Assembly (NCBI RefSeq): GCF_016680995.1
Contig: NZ_JAEQMG010000129.1
Coordinates: 1-29,976 of the forward strand
Length of the DNA: 29,976 nucleotides
Direction of reading: 5' to 3'
Source: Ruminococcus difficilis
GTDB lineage: Bacteria > Bacillota_A > Clostridia > Oscillospirales > Acutalibacteraceae
Shown here: positions 7,996 through 14,938 of the stretch, piece by piece
Layout of the letters: each line of letters starts with the position of its first letter
Numbering within the stretch: position 1 is the first letter of the stretch
Notes under the pieces: generated by a model
What the model was told of the DNA's origin: nothing
Databases searched by the model: none
The model's input: the letters and a program-made list of their open reading frames with translations, nothing else
Program-made: the position numbers and the translations under genes

Positions 7996-8040
7996 TTTTT
8001 CTCCTCCGTGTTTTTCTCCTCCGTGTTTTTCTCCTCCGTG
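7996..8040 (-). repeat. Three perfect 15-bp copies of the argH Shine-Dalgarno region
   Basis: On the minus strand the unit CACGGAGGAGAAAAA occurs three times without any mismatch (8040-8026, 8025-8011, 8010-7996). The last copy ends one base before the argH ATG, so its GGAGG is the working ribosome binding site. The other two are duplicates 15 and 30 bases further upstream. Confidence 0.95.
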
Positions 8041-8153
8041 CAGACAGGTCGGCGCACCGCCAAAAATCGGTGCCCGCGTCTTAAGTTAATCTGTCATTGA
8101 TGTTTGCTTATTCTTTCAGACAGGTTTTCTTTACCCCTATATAAACACTTTAT

Positions 8154-8177
8154 GGGCAGGGATATTTCACCCTGCCC
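8154..8177 (-). terminator. Hairpin between argG and argH, weak terminator or processing site
   Basis: A perfect 8-bp stem GGGCAGGG/CCCTGCCC (8154-8161 with 8170-8177, 8-base loop) lies 22 bases after the argG stop. No T-run follows, so it may act as an mRNA stability or processing element, or as a partial terminator, between argG and the rest of the operon. Confidence 0.5.
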
Positions 8178-8199
8178 GACTGCATGAAATTTTAAGTTT

Positions 8200-9423
8200 T
8201 TATTTGATCAGGCCCTTCTTGGCGCGAACCTTGATGGGAAGGCCGAAGAGGTTGATAAAGCCTGCGCTGTCGTTCTGATCGTAAACCTCGTCCTCGTCGA
8301 AGGTCGCGATCTCCTCGTCATAGAGTGAGTAGGGACTTGTTACTCCCGCGTCGATGATGTTGCCCTTGTAGAGCTTGAGCTTGACGTCGCCTGTCACATA
8401 CTCCTGGGTGCTGTCAACGAAGGCTGACATAGCCTCGCGCAGAGGTGTGTACCACTTGCCGTCGTATACGAGGTCAGCGAAGGTGTTGGCGAGGTTCTTC
8501 TTGTAGTGGAGAGTATCCTTGTCGAGGCAGATCTCCTCGAGCTTGTTGTGCGCCGCGTAGAGCACGGTGCCGCCGGGAGTCTCATAAACTCCGCGCGCCT
8601 TCATGCCTACAAGACGGTTCTCTACGATGTCGGTGATACCCACGCCGTTTCTGCCGCCGATTTCGTTGAGCTTCTCGATCATCTCGACGGAGCCTACAGC
8701 CTCGCCGTTGAGCTTTACGGGGATACCCTTCTCAAAGGAGATGGTCACGTACTCGGGAACGTCGGGTGCCTGTTCGGGAGACACGCCCATCTCGAGGAAG
8801 CCTTCCTTGTTGTACATCGGCTCGTTAGCCGGATCCTCCAGATCCAGACCCTCGTGGCTGAGGTGCCAGAGGTTCTTGTCCTTGGAGTAGTTTGTCTCTC
8901 TGTTTATCTTGAGGGGAATGTTCTTTGCCTCAGCGTACTCGATTTCCTCCTCACGGGACTTGAACTCCCATGTTCTCCAGGGAGCGATGATCTTCATGTC
9001 GGGAGCATAAGCCTTGATGGCGAGCTCAAAACGAACCTGGTCATTGCCCTTGCCGGTGCAGCCGTGGCAGATAGCGTCAGCGCCCTCAGCCTTGGCGATC
9101 TCTACGATTCTCTTGGCGATAACGGGACGTGCGAAGGAGGTGCCGAGAAGGTACTTGCCCTCGTAAACAGCGCCAGCCTTGATGGTGGGGAATACATATT
9201 CTTCAACGAATTCCTTGTTGAGATCCTCGATGTAGAGCTTGGAAGCGCCTGTAGCGATAGCCTTCTCCTCGAGACCGTCGAGCTCGGTACCCTGACCGAC
9301 GTTGCCCGAAACGGCGATAACCTCACAGTTGTCGTAATTTTCCTTTAACCACGGAATGATGATGGAAGTGTCCAGACCACCCGAATATGCCAATACTACT
9401 TTTTTGATTTTGTTGTCAGCCAT
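8200..9423 (-). CDS. argG: Argininosuccinate synthase
   Basis: ATP-dependent joining of citrulline and aspartate to give argininosuccinate. The N-terminal PP-loop AYSGGLDTS lies at residues 12-20; the segment [14 protein letters not shown] and the [15 protein letters not shown] region are typical of ArgG. The 407 residues are normal. GGAGG nine bases upstream supports the ATG. It is the first gene of the minus-strand arginine cluster, with a promoter at 9460-9487 and an ArgR-box-like site at 9496-9509. That places the last two pathway enzymes (argG, argH) nearest the promoter. Confidence 0.97.
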   Translation of the reverse strand: MADNKIKKVVLAYSGGLDTSIIIPWLKENYDNCEVIAVSGNVGQGTELDGLEEKAIATGASKLYIEDLNKEFVEEYVFPTIKAGAVYEGKYLLGTSFARPVIAKRIVEIAKAEGADAICHGCTGKGNDQVRFELAIKAYAPDMKIIAPWRTWEFKSREEEIEYAEAKNIPLKINRETNYSKDKNLWHLSHEGLDLEDPANEPMYNKEGFLEMGVSPEQAPDVPEYVTISFEKGIPVKLNGEAVGSVEMIEKLNEIGGRNGVGITDIVENRLVGMKARGVYETPGGTVLYAAHNKLEEICLDKDTLHYKKNLANTFADLVYDGKWYTPLREAMSAFVDSTQEYVTGDVKLKLYKGNIIDAGVTSPYSLYDEEIATFDEDEVYDQNDSAGFINLFGLPIKVRAKKGLIK

Positions 9424-9459
9424 GATGAATTTCCTCCGTTGATTTGATGTTACTACTAC

Positions 9460-9487
9460 ATTATACTACCAATTTTAGAAAAATCAA
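9460..9487 (-). promoter_or_regulatory. Promoter of the arginine cluster (argG)
   Basis: On the minus strand TTGATT (9487-9482), a 16-base spacer and TATAAT (9465-9460). A start near 9453 leaves a leader of about 30 bases before the argG ATG. Confidence 0.7.
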
Positions 9488-9495
9488 GCTTTTTT

Positions 9496-9509
9496 TGAAT
9501 ATTTATGCA
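9496..9509 (-). promoter_or_regulatory. ArgR-box-like site upstream of the argG promoter
   Basis: The minus strand reads TGCATAAATATTCA, one mismatch from the classical ARG-box pattern TGAAT-N4-ATTCA. It lies eight bases upstream of the argG -35 box. Binding by an ArgR-type repressor is inferred; no argR gene is in the window. Confidence 0.5.
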
Positions 9510-9693
9510 AGTTTGCGCCTTTGCACAAAAATCGCGGCATTTGCGGAATTATTTCGCTCACCGCGCCGAAATATACCGTCAAAACTGTAATTTTCAGGCT
9601 TGTTTCAATGTGAAAACAAGGTGAAAGGCAAATCCGGAATATTCATTTTTTCGCTGGAAATATACACAATTATGAATATTGACGGGTTATCTA

Positions 9694-9722
9694 TTGAATA
9701 ATATTCAGATTTCTGTTATAAT
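9694..9722 (+). promoter_or_regulatory. Promoter of the flavin reductase-like gene, overlapped by a TGAATAATATTCA palindrome
   Basis: TTGAAT (9694-9699), 17 bases and TATAAT (9717-9722). A perfect 13-base palindrome TGAATAATATTCA at 9695-9707 covers the -35 box and resembles an ARG box with a spacer one base shorter, so a repressor bound there should block this promoter. Confidence 0.6.
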
Positions 9723-9757
9723 ATGGAAAGTATAGAAACGAAAGGACTGAACTGTTT

Positions 9758-10264
9758 ATGAGCAACTTCAAAACCATCACACCCAATGACATCACCGACA
9801 ATGCCTTCAAGCTTATCGGCAAGGACTGGGCGCTCGTCACCGCGGGCAGCAAGGACAGCTTCAACACAATGACCGTCAGCTGGGGAAGCGTGGGAATCAT
9901 GTGGAACAAGCCCGTGGCGTTCACGTTTATCCGTCCGCAGCGCTACACCTTCGGCTTTCTCGAGAAGAACGGAATGTTTACAATGAGCTTTTTTGACGAG
10001 GAATTCCGCAAGGCGCTTCAGATTTGCGGCACAAAGAGCGGCAGAGATATTGACAAGGTCAAGGAAACGGGACTGACGCCCGCTTTCACCGGGGACGGCG
10101 TTCCGTACTTTGAGGAAGCGCGTCTCGTGCTTGTATGCAAAAAGCTCTACGCGCAGGATCTGAACGAGGAGAGCATTATCGAGGAAGCAGTAAAGTCAAA
10201 CTACAGCGGAGACGACTACCACAGAATGTACATCAGCGAGATAGTTTCGGTACTGAAAATGTAA
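9758..10264 (+). CDS. Flavin reductase-like (flavoredoxin-type) FMN-binding protein
   Basis: The 168 residues match the flavin-reductase-like split-barrel family: an N-terminal DWALVTAGSKDSFNTMTVSWG stretch, then KPVAFTFIRPQRYTF and NGMFTMSFF, where the FMN phosphate and isoalloxazine are held in relatives. Such proteins bind FMN as a redox carrier or reduce flavins with NAD(P)H. There is no signal peptide, so it is cytosolic. AAGGA lies 11 bases before the ATG. It is probably a single-gene unit; it diverges from the arginine cluster and shares a control region with it, but a metabolic link to arginine is not evident. Exact electron partners unknown. Confidence 0.85.
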   Translation: MSNFKTITPNDITDNAFKLIGKDWALVTAGSKDSFNTMTVSWGSVGIMWNKPVAFTFIRPQRYTFGFLEKNGMFTMSFFDEEFRKALQICGTKSGRDIDKVKETGLTPAFTGDGVPYFEEARLVLVCKKLYAQDLNEESIIEEAVKSNYSGDDYHRMYISEIVSVLKM

Positions 10265-10286
10265 TTCGCAGGATATTCCCGACGCC

Positions 10287-10315
10287 TTGCTTTTTGGTGG
10301 GAAATGTGTTATAAT
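10287..10315 (+). promoter_or_regulatory. Probable promoter of the citrate synthase gene
   Basis: A perfect TATAAT (10310-10315) is preceded at 17 bases by a weak -35, TTGCTT (10287-10292). The predicted leader is about 90 bases, long enough for regulation, but no known riboswitch was recognised in it. Confidence 0.55.
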
Positions 10316-10414
10316 TGGGGTTCTAAGGTGATTCGGCGTGATGAAACGGCACATTTTAGCCCGTTCAGCGCGAACATCTTATGTCCGTAAACTAAAATGA
10401 AAGGGAGTGATTCT

Positions 10415-11785
10415 ATGGTAGATACAACCTGGGATTATTCTGAAAATACACCGGAGATCAACTTTCTCGCGGAGAAAATGTCGGAGAACTCCAAGATAGA
10501 CCCGGCGCTTTACGGCAAGTACGACGTTAAGCGCGGACTGCGCGACATCGACGGCAAGGGCGTTCTGACAGGTCTTACCGACATCTCGACGATCAAGCAG
10601 AACAAGCTCGTCGACGGCAAGCTCGTACCCTGCGAGGGCGAGCTGTACTACAGAGGCTACAACGTCAACGACATCGTAGGCGGAATCCTCGCCGACGACC
10701 GCTTCGGCTTTGAGGAGGTTGTTTATCTGCTTCTCTTCGGCGAGATGCCAAACAGAGAACAGCTCCTGAACTTCAAGACGCTTCTGGTGCAATACCGCAC
10801 CCTGCCGCAAAACTTCGTCCGCGACGTTATTCTCAAGGCGCCCAGTGAGGACATGATGAACTCCATCGCGCGCTCGGTACTCACCCTGTTCTGTTACGAC
10901 AAGAACCCCAACGACACCTCTATCAACAACGTGCTGCGCCAGTGCATTCAGCTGATTTCGGTATTCCCGATGCTCAGCGTGTACGGCTACCACGCGTATA
11001 ACCACTATCTGCGCGACAAGAGCCTTTACATTCACCGTGCTGAGCCGACCATGTCGACAGCCGAGGTTATCCTCTCTCTGCTCCGTCCCGACAGGAGCTA
11101 CACCGACCTCGAGGCGAAGGTGCTCGACATGGCGCTGATCCTCCACATGGAGCACGGCGGCGGTAACAACTCGACCTTCACCACCCACGTCGTAACCTCT
11201 TCGGGCACGGACACATACTCCGCGATTGCGGCGGCGCTCTCGTCGCTCAAGGGACCCAAGCACGGCGGCGCGAACGTAAAGGTATTCGAGATGTTCGAGG
11301 ATCTGAAGCAGACTGTCCGCGACTGGAAGGACGAGGACGAGGTCACAAGATATCTTGAAAAGCTGCTCGACAAGCAGGCGTTTGACAAAAAGGGTCTTAT
11401 CTACGGTATGGGTCACGCGGTCTATACCATCTCCGACCCGCGTCAGGTCATTCTCAAGGGCGCTGTAAAGAAGCTCGCCGAGGTCGAGGGCTACGACAAG
11501 GAGTTCGACCTCTACGCTCTCGTTGAGCGTCTTGCACCTCAGGTCATCGGCAAAAAGCGCCGCATCTACAAGGGCGTCGCGTCGAACGTCGACTTCTACA
11601 GCGGACTGCTCTACAGCATGCTCGACATTCCCTGCGAGCTGTACACACCGCTCTTCGCCACCGCGAGAATCGCGGGCTGGAGTGCGCACAGACTCGAGGA
11701 GCTCATCAACGCGGGCAAGATCATCCGTCCGGCGTACATGAGCATCTCAACCGAGAAGGAATACACAAAACTCAGCCAGAGATAA
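10415..11785 (+). CDS. gltA: Citrate synthase
   Basis: Condenses acetyl-CoA and oxaloacetate to citrate. Citrate-synthase signatures are present in order: MEHGGGNNSTFTTHV, LKGPKHGGANVKVFEMF, the catalytic GMGHAVYTISDPR, and a C-terminal segment with SAHRLEE. It has 456 residues from the ATG at 10415, where GGGAG stands seven bases upstream; an in-frame ATG at 10397 has no such site and is rejected. This long form with an N-terminal extension is seen in many clostridia. The gene stands alone with its own promoter and terminator; aconitase and isocitrate dehydrogenase are not here. In anaerobes the likely role is making 2-oxoglutarate and glutamate, which would feed the arginine genes nearby. 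A 2-methylcitrate synthase activity cannot be excluded. Confidence 0.92.
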   Translation: MVDTTWDYSENTPEINFLAEKMSENSKIDPALYGKYDVKRGLRDIDGKGVLTGLTDISTIKQNKLVDGKLVPCEGELYYRGYNVNDIVGGILADDRFGFEEVVYLLLFGEMPNREQLLNFKTLLVQYRTLPQNFVRDVILKAPSEDMMNSIARSVLTLFCYDKNPNDTSINNVLRQCIQLISVFPMLSVYGYHAYNHYLRDKSLYIHRAEPTMSTAEVILSLLRPDRSYTDLEAKVLDMALILHMEHGGGNNSTFTTHVVTSSGTDTYSAIAAALSSLKGPKHGGANVKVFEMFEDLKQTVRDWKDEDEVTRYLEKLLDKQAFDKKGLIYGMGHAVYTISDPRQVILKGAVKKLAEVEGYDKEFDLYALVERLAPQVIGKKRRIYKGVASNVDFYSGLLYSMLDIPCELYTPLFATARIAGWSAHRLEELINAGKIIRPAYMSISTEKEYTKLSQR

Positions 11786-11787
11786 TT

Positions 11788-11819
11788 AAAAGGAGCGTTT
11801 TTCGACGCTCCTTTTTTTA
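11788..11819 (+). terminator. Terminator of the citrate synthase gene
   Basis: A 7-bp stem AGGAGCG/CGCTCCT (11791-11797 with 11806-11812) is followed by a run of T residues, directly after the stop codon. Confidence 0.9.
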
Positions 11820-11823
11820 TTGT

Positions 11824-11852
11824 TTGCAATCCTCTCAAATCCGTGCTACAAT
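11824..11852 (+). promoter_or_regulatory. Promoter of the DUF1275 gene
   Basis: TTGCAA (11824-11829), 17 bases and TACAAT (11847-11852), placed just after the citrate synthase terminator and 31 bases before the next ATG. Confidence 0.65.
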
Positions 11853-11883
11853 ATCCACAGCACATTTGAAATAAGGGATAGAA

Positions 11884-12552
11884 ATGGAAATAGTCAAGAA
11901 GCAGATAACGCTCCACCACACAGTCAGCGTCATCGGCGGCTTTATGGCGGGCTATACGATCATCAACCACAGCGACATTCTCGCAAACGCCCAGACAGGC
12001 AACCTGATAAGGCTGGTGCTGTCGGCATTTGAGGGCAATCTTCTGAGCATCGGCTACATCGTTCTGCTGTTTCTCACATACGCGGCAAGCTGCATATTCT
12101 ACACGGTTTTCAGGCGGTACTCGCCGCTGAGCATGAAGATAGTCAGCCTGATCGTAACGGCACTCGCGATATGCGCCACGGGAATCCTCTCGCTCACCGG
12201 AAACAGCTACCTCTCGGTTGTGCCTATAGCGTTCGCGATGCCCGTCCAGTGGAACGCCTACAAGAAGGCAGGCGGCAATTCGAGCGCGACGATCTTCTCG
12301 TCAAACAACGTCCGTCAGGCGGTCATGCTTTCGACGACATACGTAATGGACAGGGACAAAAAAGCACTCCGCAACGCGAAATTCTACTGGGCAACTCTGC
12401 TGTGCTTTCACACGGGAGTAGCGGCAGCGTGCCTGCTGAGCATATTTTTCGCCGCGCAGAGCGTCTGGTTCTGCTTTGTGTTGATAGGAATCTCGGTAAT
12501 TGCGTACTACCGCTACGAGAGCGCGAAAATCAAAGCGTTCAGTGATATATAA
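11884..12552 (+). CDS. YoaK/DUF1275-family membrane protein
   Basis: A 222-residue integral membrane protein with about six hydrophobic segments. The N-terminal stretch with GGFMAGYT and NAQTGNLIRL matches the DUF1275 (YoaK) signature, in which a Gly-rich first helix is followed by a TGN motif. Function is not established for the family. AAGGG six bases upstream supports the ATG. It has its own promoter, and it converges on the CpXC gene across a shared bidirectional terminator. No neighbour suggests a substrate. Confidence 0.85.
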   Translation: MEIVKKQITLHHTVSVIGGFMAGYTIINHSDILANAQTGNLIRLVLSAFEGNLLSIGYIVLLFLTYAASCIFYTVFRRYSPLSMKIVSLIVTALAICATGILSLTGNSYLSVVPIAFAMPVQWNAYKKAGGNSSATIFSSNNVRQAVMLSTTYVMDRDKKALRNAKFYWATLLCFHTGVAAACLLSIFFAAQSVWFCFVLIGISVIAYYRYESAKIKAFSDI

Positions 12553-12580
12553 AAGGGTTGGCGATGTGCCAACCCTTGAT
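12551..12580. terminator. Bidirectional terminator between converging genes
   Basis: A perfect 10-bp stem AAGGGTTGGC/GCCAACCCTT (12553-12562 with 12568-12577, 5-base loop) sits between the DUF1275 gene (plus) and the CpXC gene (minus). T-rich bases follow on both strands. Confidence 0.85.
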
Positions 12581-13279
12581 TTATTCCTTGACCTTATTGA
12601 GTCTTTCGATTTTTTTGGCGCGCTTGTAGCGGTACAGAATGTTGTCCGCCCACTCGCCGTCGATCTTGATGAAGCCCTTGAGCTTCTTGTCCTTGATTGC
12701 GAACTGCTCGACGATCTCCTTTGACTTGCCGTAGATTTCGAGCCGCGCAGTCTGGACGTAGGGAGTCATCTCCTCGCCCGTGAAGTATGTAAAGCCCATC
12801 GTATTGCTCTCGCGGTCGTACATCGAGAGATAGCCGTTCTTTACCTCGGCTCCGTCGAGCTTCTTGGAAACCGTCTGGCCGATAACCGCCTTTGTCAGCT
12901 CAACCGCCATGTCGTCGAGTCCCGACTCAAAGATAAAAATCTTCTCCTTGAAGGAGTTGAAGTCGGCAACGACGCGCTTGTTGATATTGCGCAGGTTGCT
13001 GTACTTCTCCTCGAGCTCCTTGTCGCAGAGCTGGTAACGGTCGATTTTAGGAATGAGATATATCATGAAGCGGTTCTTCATATCGTTATAAAGAATGGGG
13101 TACGTCAGCCGCGCGCTGTAGCCGCAGGACGGACACTTCCACGCGAACAGTCCGCCGTCAAGCACACGCTCGCGCTGCTCCTTGTCGACGGTCGCGTTGA
13201 CGCTTGTATATACGACTGCCTTGCTCAGCTCGCCGCACATCGGGCAGACGACAGCCTTGTTGACCTTTTTTTCGGGCAT
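12581..13279 (-). CDS. CpXC-domain protein
   Basis: The 232-residue protein begins with two zinc-ribbon-like knuckles, CPMCG (about residue 12-16) and CPSCG (about 51-55), separated by a segment with DGGLFAWKC, then RLTYPILYND and MIYLIPK. This is the layout of the CpXC family, named for its C-P-x-C motifs. Metal binding is expected; biological role unknown. The C-terminal half is mixed alpha/beta with a basic end and no recognised motif. There is no signal peptide or membrane helix. It is a monocistronic unit with a good promoter at 13302-13330 and a shared terminator. Confidence 0.85.
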   Translation of the reverse strand: MPEKKVNKAVVCPMCGELSKAVVYTSVNATVDKEQRERVLDGGLFAWKCPSCGYSARLTYPILYNDMKNRFMIYLIPKIDRYQLCDKELEEKYSNLRNINKRVVADFNSFKEKIFIFESGLDDMAVELTKAVIGQTVSKKLDGAEVKNGYLSMYDRESNTMGFTYFTGEEMTPYVQTARLEIYGKSKEIVEQFAIKDKKLKGFIKIDGEWADNILYRYKRAKKIERLNKVKE

Positions 13280-13301
13280 AGCTTAACACCTCTTTCAGTT
13301 T

Positions 13302-13330
13302 ATTATATCAACATTGTTGAGTTTTCACAA
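13302..13330 (-). promoter_or_regulatory. Promoter of the CpXC gene
   Basis: On the minus strand TTGTGA (13330-13325), 17 bases and TATAAT (13307-13302), 23 bases upstream of the ATG. Confidence 0.7.
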
Positions 13331-13348
13331 GTAAATTTGAAAAAAATA

Positions 13349-13377
13349 TTGATTTTATTAAAATAATCTGTCATAAT
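13349..13377 (+). promoter_or_regulatory. Promoter of the helical Ala/Glu-rich protein gene
   Basis: TTGATT (13349-13354), 17 bases and CATAAT (13372-13377), 45 bases before the ATG. It lies back to back with the CpXC promoter. Confidence 0.65.
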
Positions 13378-13421
13378 ATATTTTAGAAATAAAGCGCTGC
13401 GGCGCATAAGGAGAAATAGAT

Positions 13422-14015
13422 ATGAGTCAAGCGATTATTGATAAGGTTAAAAGCACGATGAATACTGCCGCCGACACCATCACCACCGTCGCACAGAACT
13501 TCGTGGAGAAGAACCGCACAAAGGCAAAGCTCAACCGCCTGAGAATGGTGATGAAGAGCGAGAGCGAGCTGATGAACCGCGCCTATATCGCGCTGGGCAA
13601 GGAGTACTACGAGATGCTCAAGAAGGGCGATGTCACCGCCGCCGACGAGAAGCAGAAGAACCTGCTCGGCGTTATCGACAACAGCAAGGCTAAGATCGCC
13701 AAGGCGCGCGAGTGCTACCGTATGGTGCTCGAGAGCCAGAGCGAGTTCGTTTACGCTGTTCCCTCAGCGCCCGAGAAGAAGCCCGCCGAGGTAAAGCAGG
13801 AGGACGTAGTTGACATCACCGTAGCCTGCTCCAACGAGGACGACTACGATTCAAACCCCTTTGACGCAGTAGCCGAGAAGGCGGAAGAGGTCGCCGAGAA
13901 AGCAGAGGATGCCGCCGAAAAGGCAGCCGAGACCGCCGCTGACGCGAAGGAGCACATCGCAAAGGCAGTCAAGGAAGCACTCGACGAGGAGTATCCCGAC
14001 GGCGAGCCGTTCTGA
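13422..14015 (+). CDS. Uncharacterised helical protein with Ala/Glu/Lys-rich tail
   Basis: I do not recognise a named family. The 197 residues fall into three parts: residues 1-110, strongly helical and basic with heptad-like spacing (probable coiled coil); residues about 115-150, acidic and Pro-containing, likely flexible; and residues about 150-197, an amphipathic tail of AEKAEEVAEKAEDAAEKAAE-type words, like LEA or apolipoprotein-type helices. There is no signal peptide, membrane helix or conserved catalytic residue. AAGGAG eight bases upstream supports the start. It has its own promoter and a strong terminator. A structural or stress-related role is only a guess. Confidence 0.8.
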   Translation: MSQAIIDKVKSTMNTAADTITTVAQNFVEKNRTKAKLNRLRMVMKSESELMNRAYIALGKEYYEMLKKGDVTAADEKQKNLLGVIDNSKAKIAKARECYRMVLESQSEFVYAVPSAPEKKPAEVKQEDVVDITVACSNEDDYDSNPFDAVAEKAEEVAEKAEDAAEKAAETAADAKEHIAKAVKEALDEEYPDGEPF

Positions 14016-14035
14016 TATCAAATACAGACTTAACC

Positions 14036-14064
14036 ACGGAGAGACTGCGGTCTCTCCGTTTTTC
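14036..14064 (+). terminator. Terminator of the helical protein gene
   Basis: A perfect 10-bp stem ACGGAGAGAC/GTCTCTCCGT (14036-14045 with 14050-14059, loop TGCG) is followed by TTTT. Confidence 0.9.
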
Positions 14065-14074
14065 CGTATATGGC

Positions 14075-14112
14075 AAAAAACTAAGGACAGGATTTTACTC
14101 CTGTCCTTTTAC
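14075..14112. terminator. Second, bidirectional terminator hairpin
   Basis: A perfect 10-bp stem AAGGACAGGA/TCCTGTCCTT (14083-14092 with 14099-14108). On the minus strand it is followed by AG and six T residues, so it suits the DUF6465 gene; on the plus strand four T residues follow, backing up the previous terminator. Confidence 0.8.
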
Positions 14113-14211
14113 AATGCCGTGTAAGCAAAAGCATGAACGCTTCACGCGAAAACGCGAAAACGGTAAACGTGCCGCACTATAATACGCGAATCTGCCGCGG
14201 GTCTTACCCGA

Positions 14212-14667
14212 TTAGCAGAAGTATACGTCCATCTCGCCCTTCTCACCGTCAGCTACGAAGTAAGCCTTGCTCTCTTCGGGCTTGAGGTAAACAGCGATTT
14301 CCTTAGCGTCCTTGCCGATGGTCTTTTTGATGTTCTCGAGAACGTCCTTAGCCGCAACCTGAACGCCGCCGAACTCAACAAAGAAATCAGCCTTAGTCTC
14401 AACGGGCTTTGCCTCAGCAATCTTAGTCTCAACAGCCTCGGGCTTCTTGGGAGCAGTCTTCTTGGGAGCCGCTTTCTTTGCGGGAGCCTTCTTGGCGGGA
14501 GCTTTCTTCTCAGCCTTAGCCTCAGCCTTAACTTCCTCAGCCTTAACTTCCTCAGCCTTAACTTCCTCAGCCTTAGCCTCTACAGCCTCAGCCTTAACCT
14601 CGGCAGCCTTTACTGTCTTCTTGGTTTCCTTTTCCGCAGCAGCAGCGGTCTTCTTGGTTTTTGCCAT
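14212..14667 (-). CDS. DUF6465-type protein with Lys/Ala-rich N-terminal region
   Basis: A 151-residue protein in two parts. Residues 1-90 are low-complexity Ala/Lys/Glu/Pro, with KAEEV repeats and then histone-H1-like KKAPAKKAPAKKAAPKK words. Residues about 92-151 form a compact domain (FFVEFGGVQVAAKDVLE..., then IAVYLKPEESKAYFVA) resembling DUF6465, common in gut clostridia. The basic tail suggests binding to nucleic acid or another polyanion (inference). The open frame starts at a GTG at 14670, but the ATG at 14667 has AAGGAG six bases upstream. The promoter at 14733-14761 is a perfect consensus, so high expression is expected. Confidence 0.8.
   Translation of the reverse strand: MAKTKKTAAAAEKETKKTVKAAEVKAEAVEAKAEEVKAEEVKAEEVKAEAKAEKKAPAKKAPAKKAAPKKTAPKKPEAVETKIAEAKPVETKADFFVEFGGVQVAAKDVLENIKKTIGKDAKEIAVYLKPEESKAYFVADGEKGEMDVYFC
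14521..14575 (-). repeat. 15-bp tandem repeat coding for KAEEV units
   Basis: Three exact 15-bp copies (14521-14535, 14536-14550, 14551-14565) and a partial fourth lie inside the DUF6465 gene. They keep the frame and encode the repeated KAEEV words. Confidence 0.9.
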
Positions 14668-14732
14668 CACAAACTCCTTCTTTCATTTTGATTTATGATA
14701 TTACTATTAATGTCTTTTGTAACATTGACTAT

Positions 14733-14761
14733 ATTATACATACGGGAAATTTAATTGTCAA
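14733..14761 (-). promoter_or_regulatory. Perfect consensus promoter of the DUF6465 gene
   Basis: On the minus strand TTGACA (14761-14756), exactly 17 bases and TATAAT (14738-14733): all 12 consensus positions match. The leader is about 60 bases. Confidence 0.9.
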
Positions 14762-14882
14762 TAATCACAAATTATTTTTGGCGGTTAATACATATTTCGA
14801 AAAATTAAAAATTTCTGTTGGTGAATTTTCACAAGGTTTTTCGGCTTAATTTGTCGATAATATCGTCTTGACAGCGTTTTTC

Positions 14883-14911
14883 TTGCAATCCGTTTCCGGC
14901 TGTGATAGAAT
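14883..14911 (+). promoter_or_regulatory. Promoter of the AEC transporter gene
   Basis: TTGCAA (14883-14888), 17 bases and TAGAAT (14906-14911), 27 bases before the chosen ATG. Confidence 0.6.
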
Positions 14912-14938
14912 GGCGTTGTATGTAACGGGGGTATGCTT

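Larger units (their letters stand above)
9424..9757. other. Divergent control region between argG and the flavin reductase-like gene
   Basis: This 334-base AT-rich stretch holds no gene. It contains the argG promoter at its left end, the flavin reductase-like promoter at its right end, and several TGAAT/ATTCA-type half sites: 9496-9509, 9637-9648, near 9673 and 9695-9707. These resemble ArgR operators. Nothing else was recognised in the middle part. Confidence 0.6.

Noticed and set aside
7995..8063. Longer N-terminus for argininosuccinate lyase starting at a TTG
   Set aside because: The added residues come from the triplicated ribosome-binding unit, and the family starts at MxLWxGRF.
10379..11689. 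A 436-codon open frame on the minus strand opposite citrate synthase
   Set aside because: Antisense shadow; the plus strand carries all citrate synthase motifs, a promoter and a terminator.
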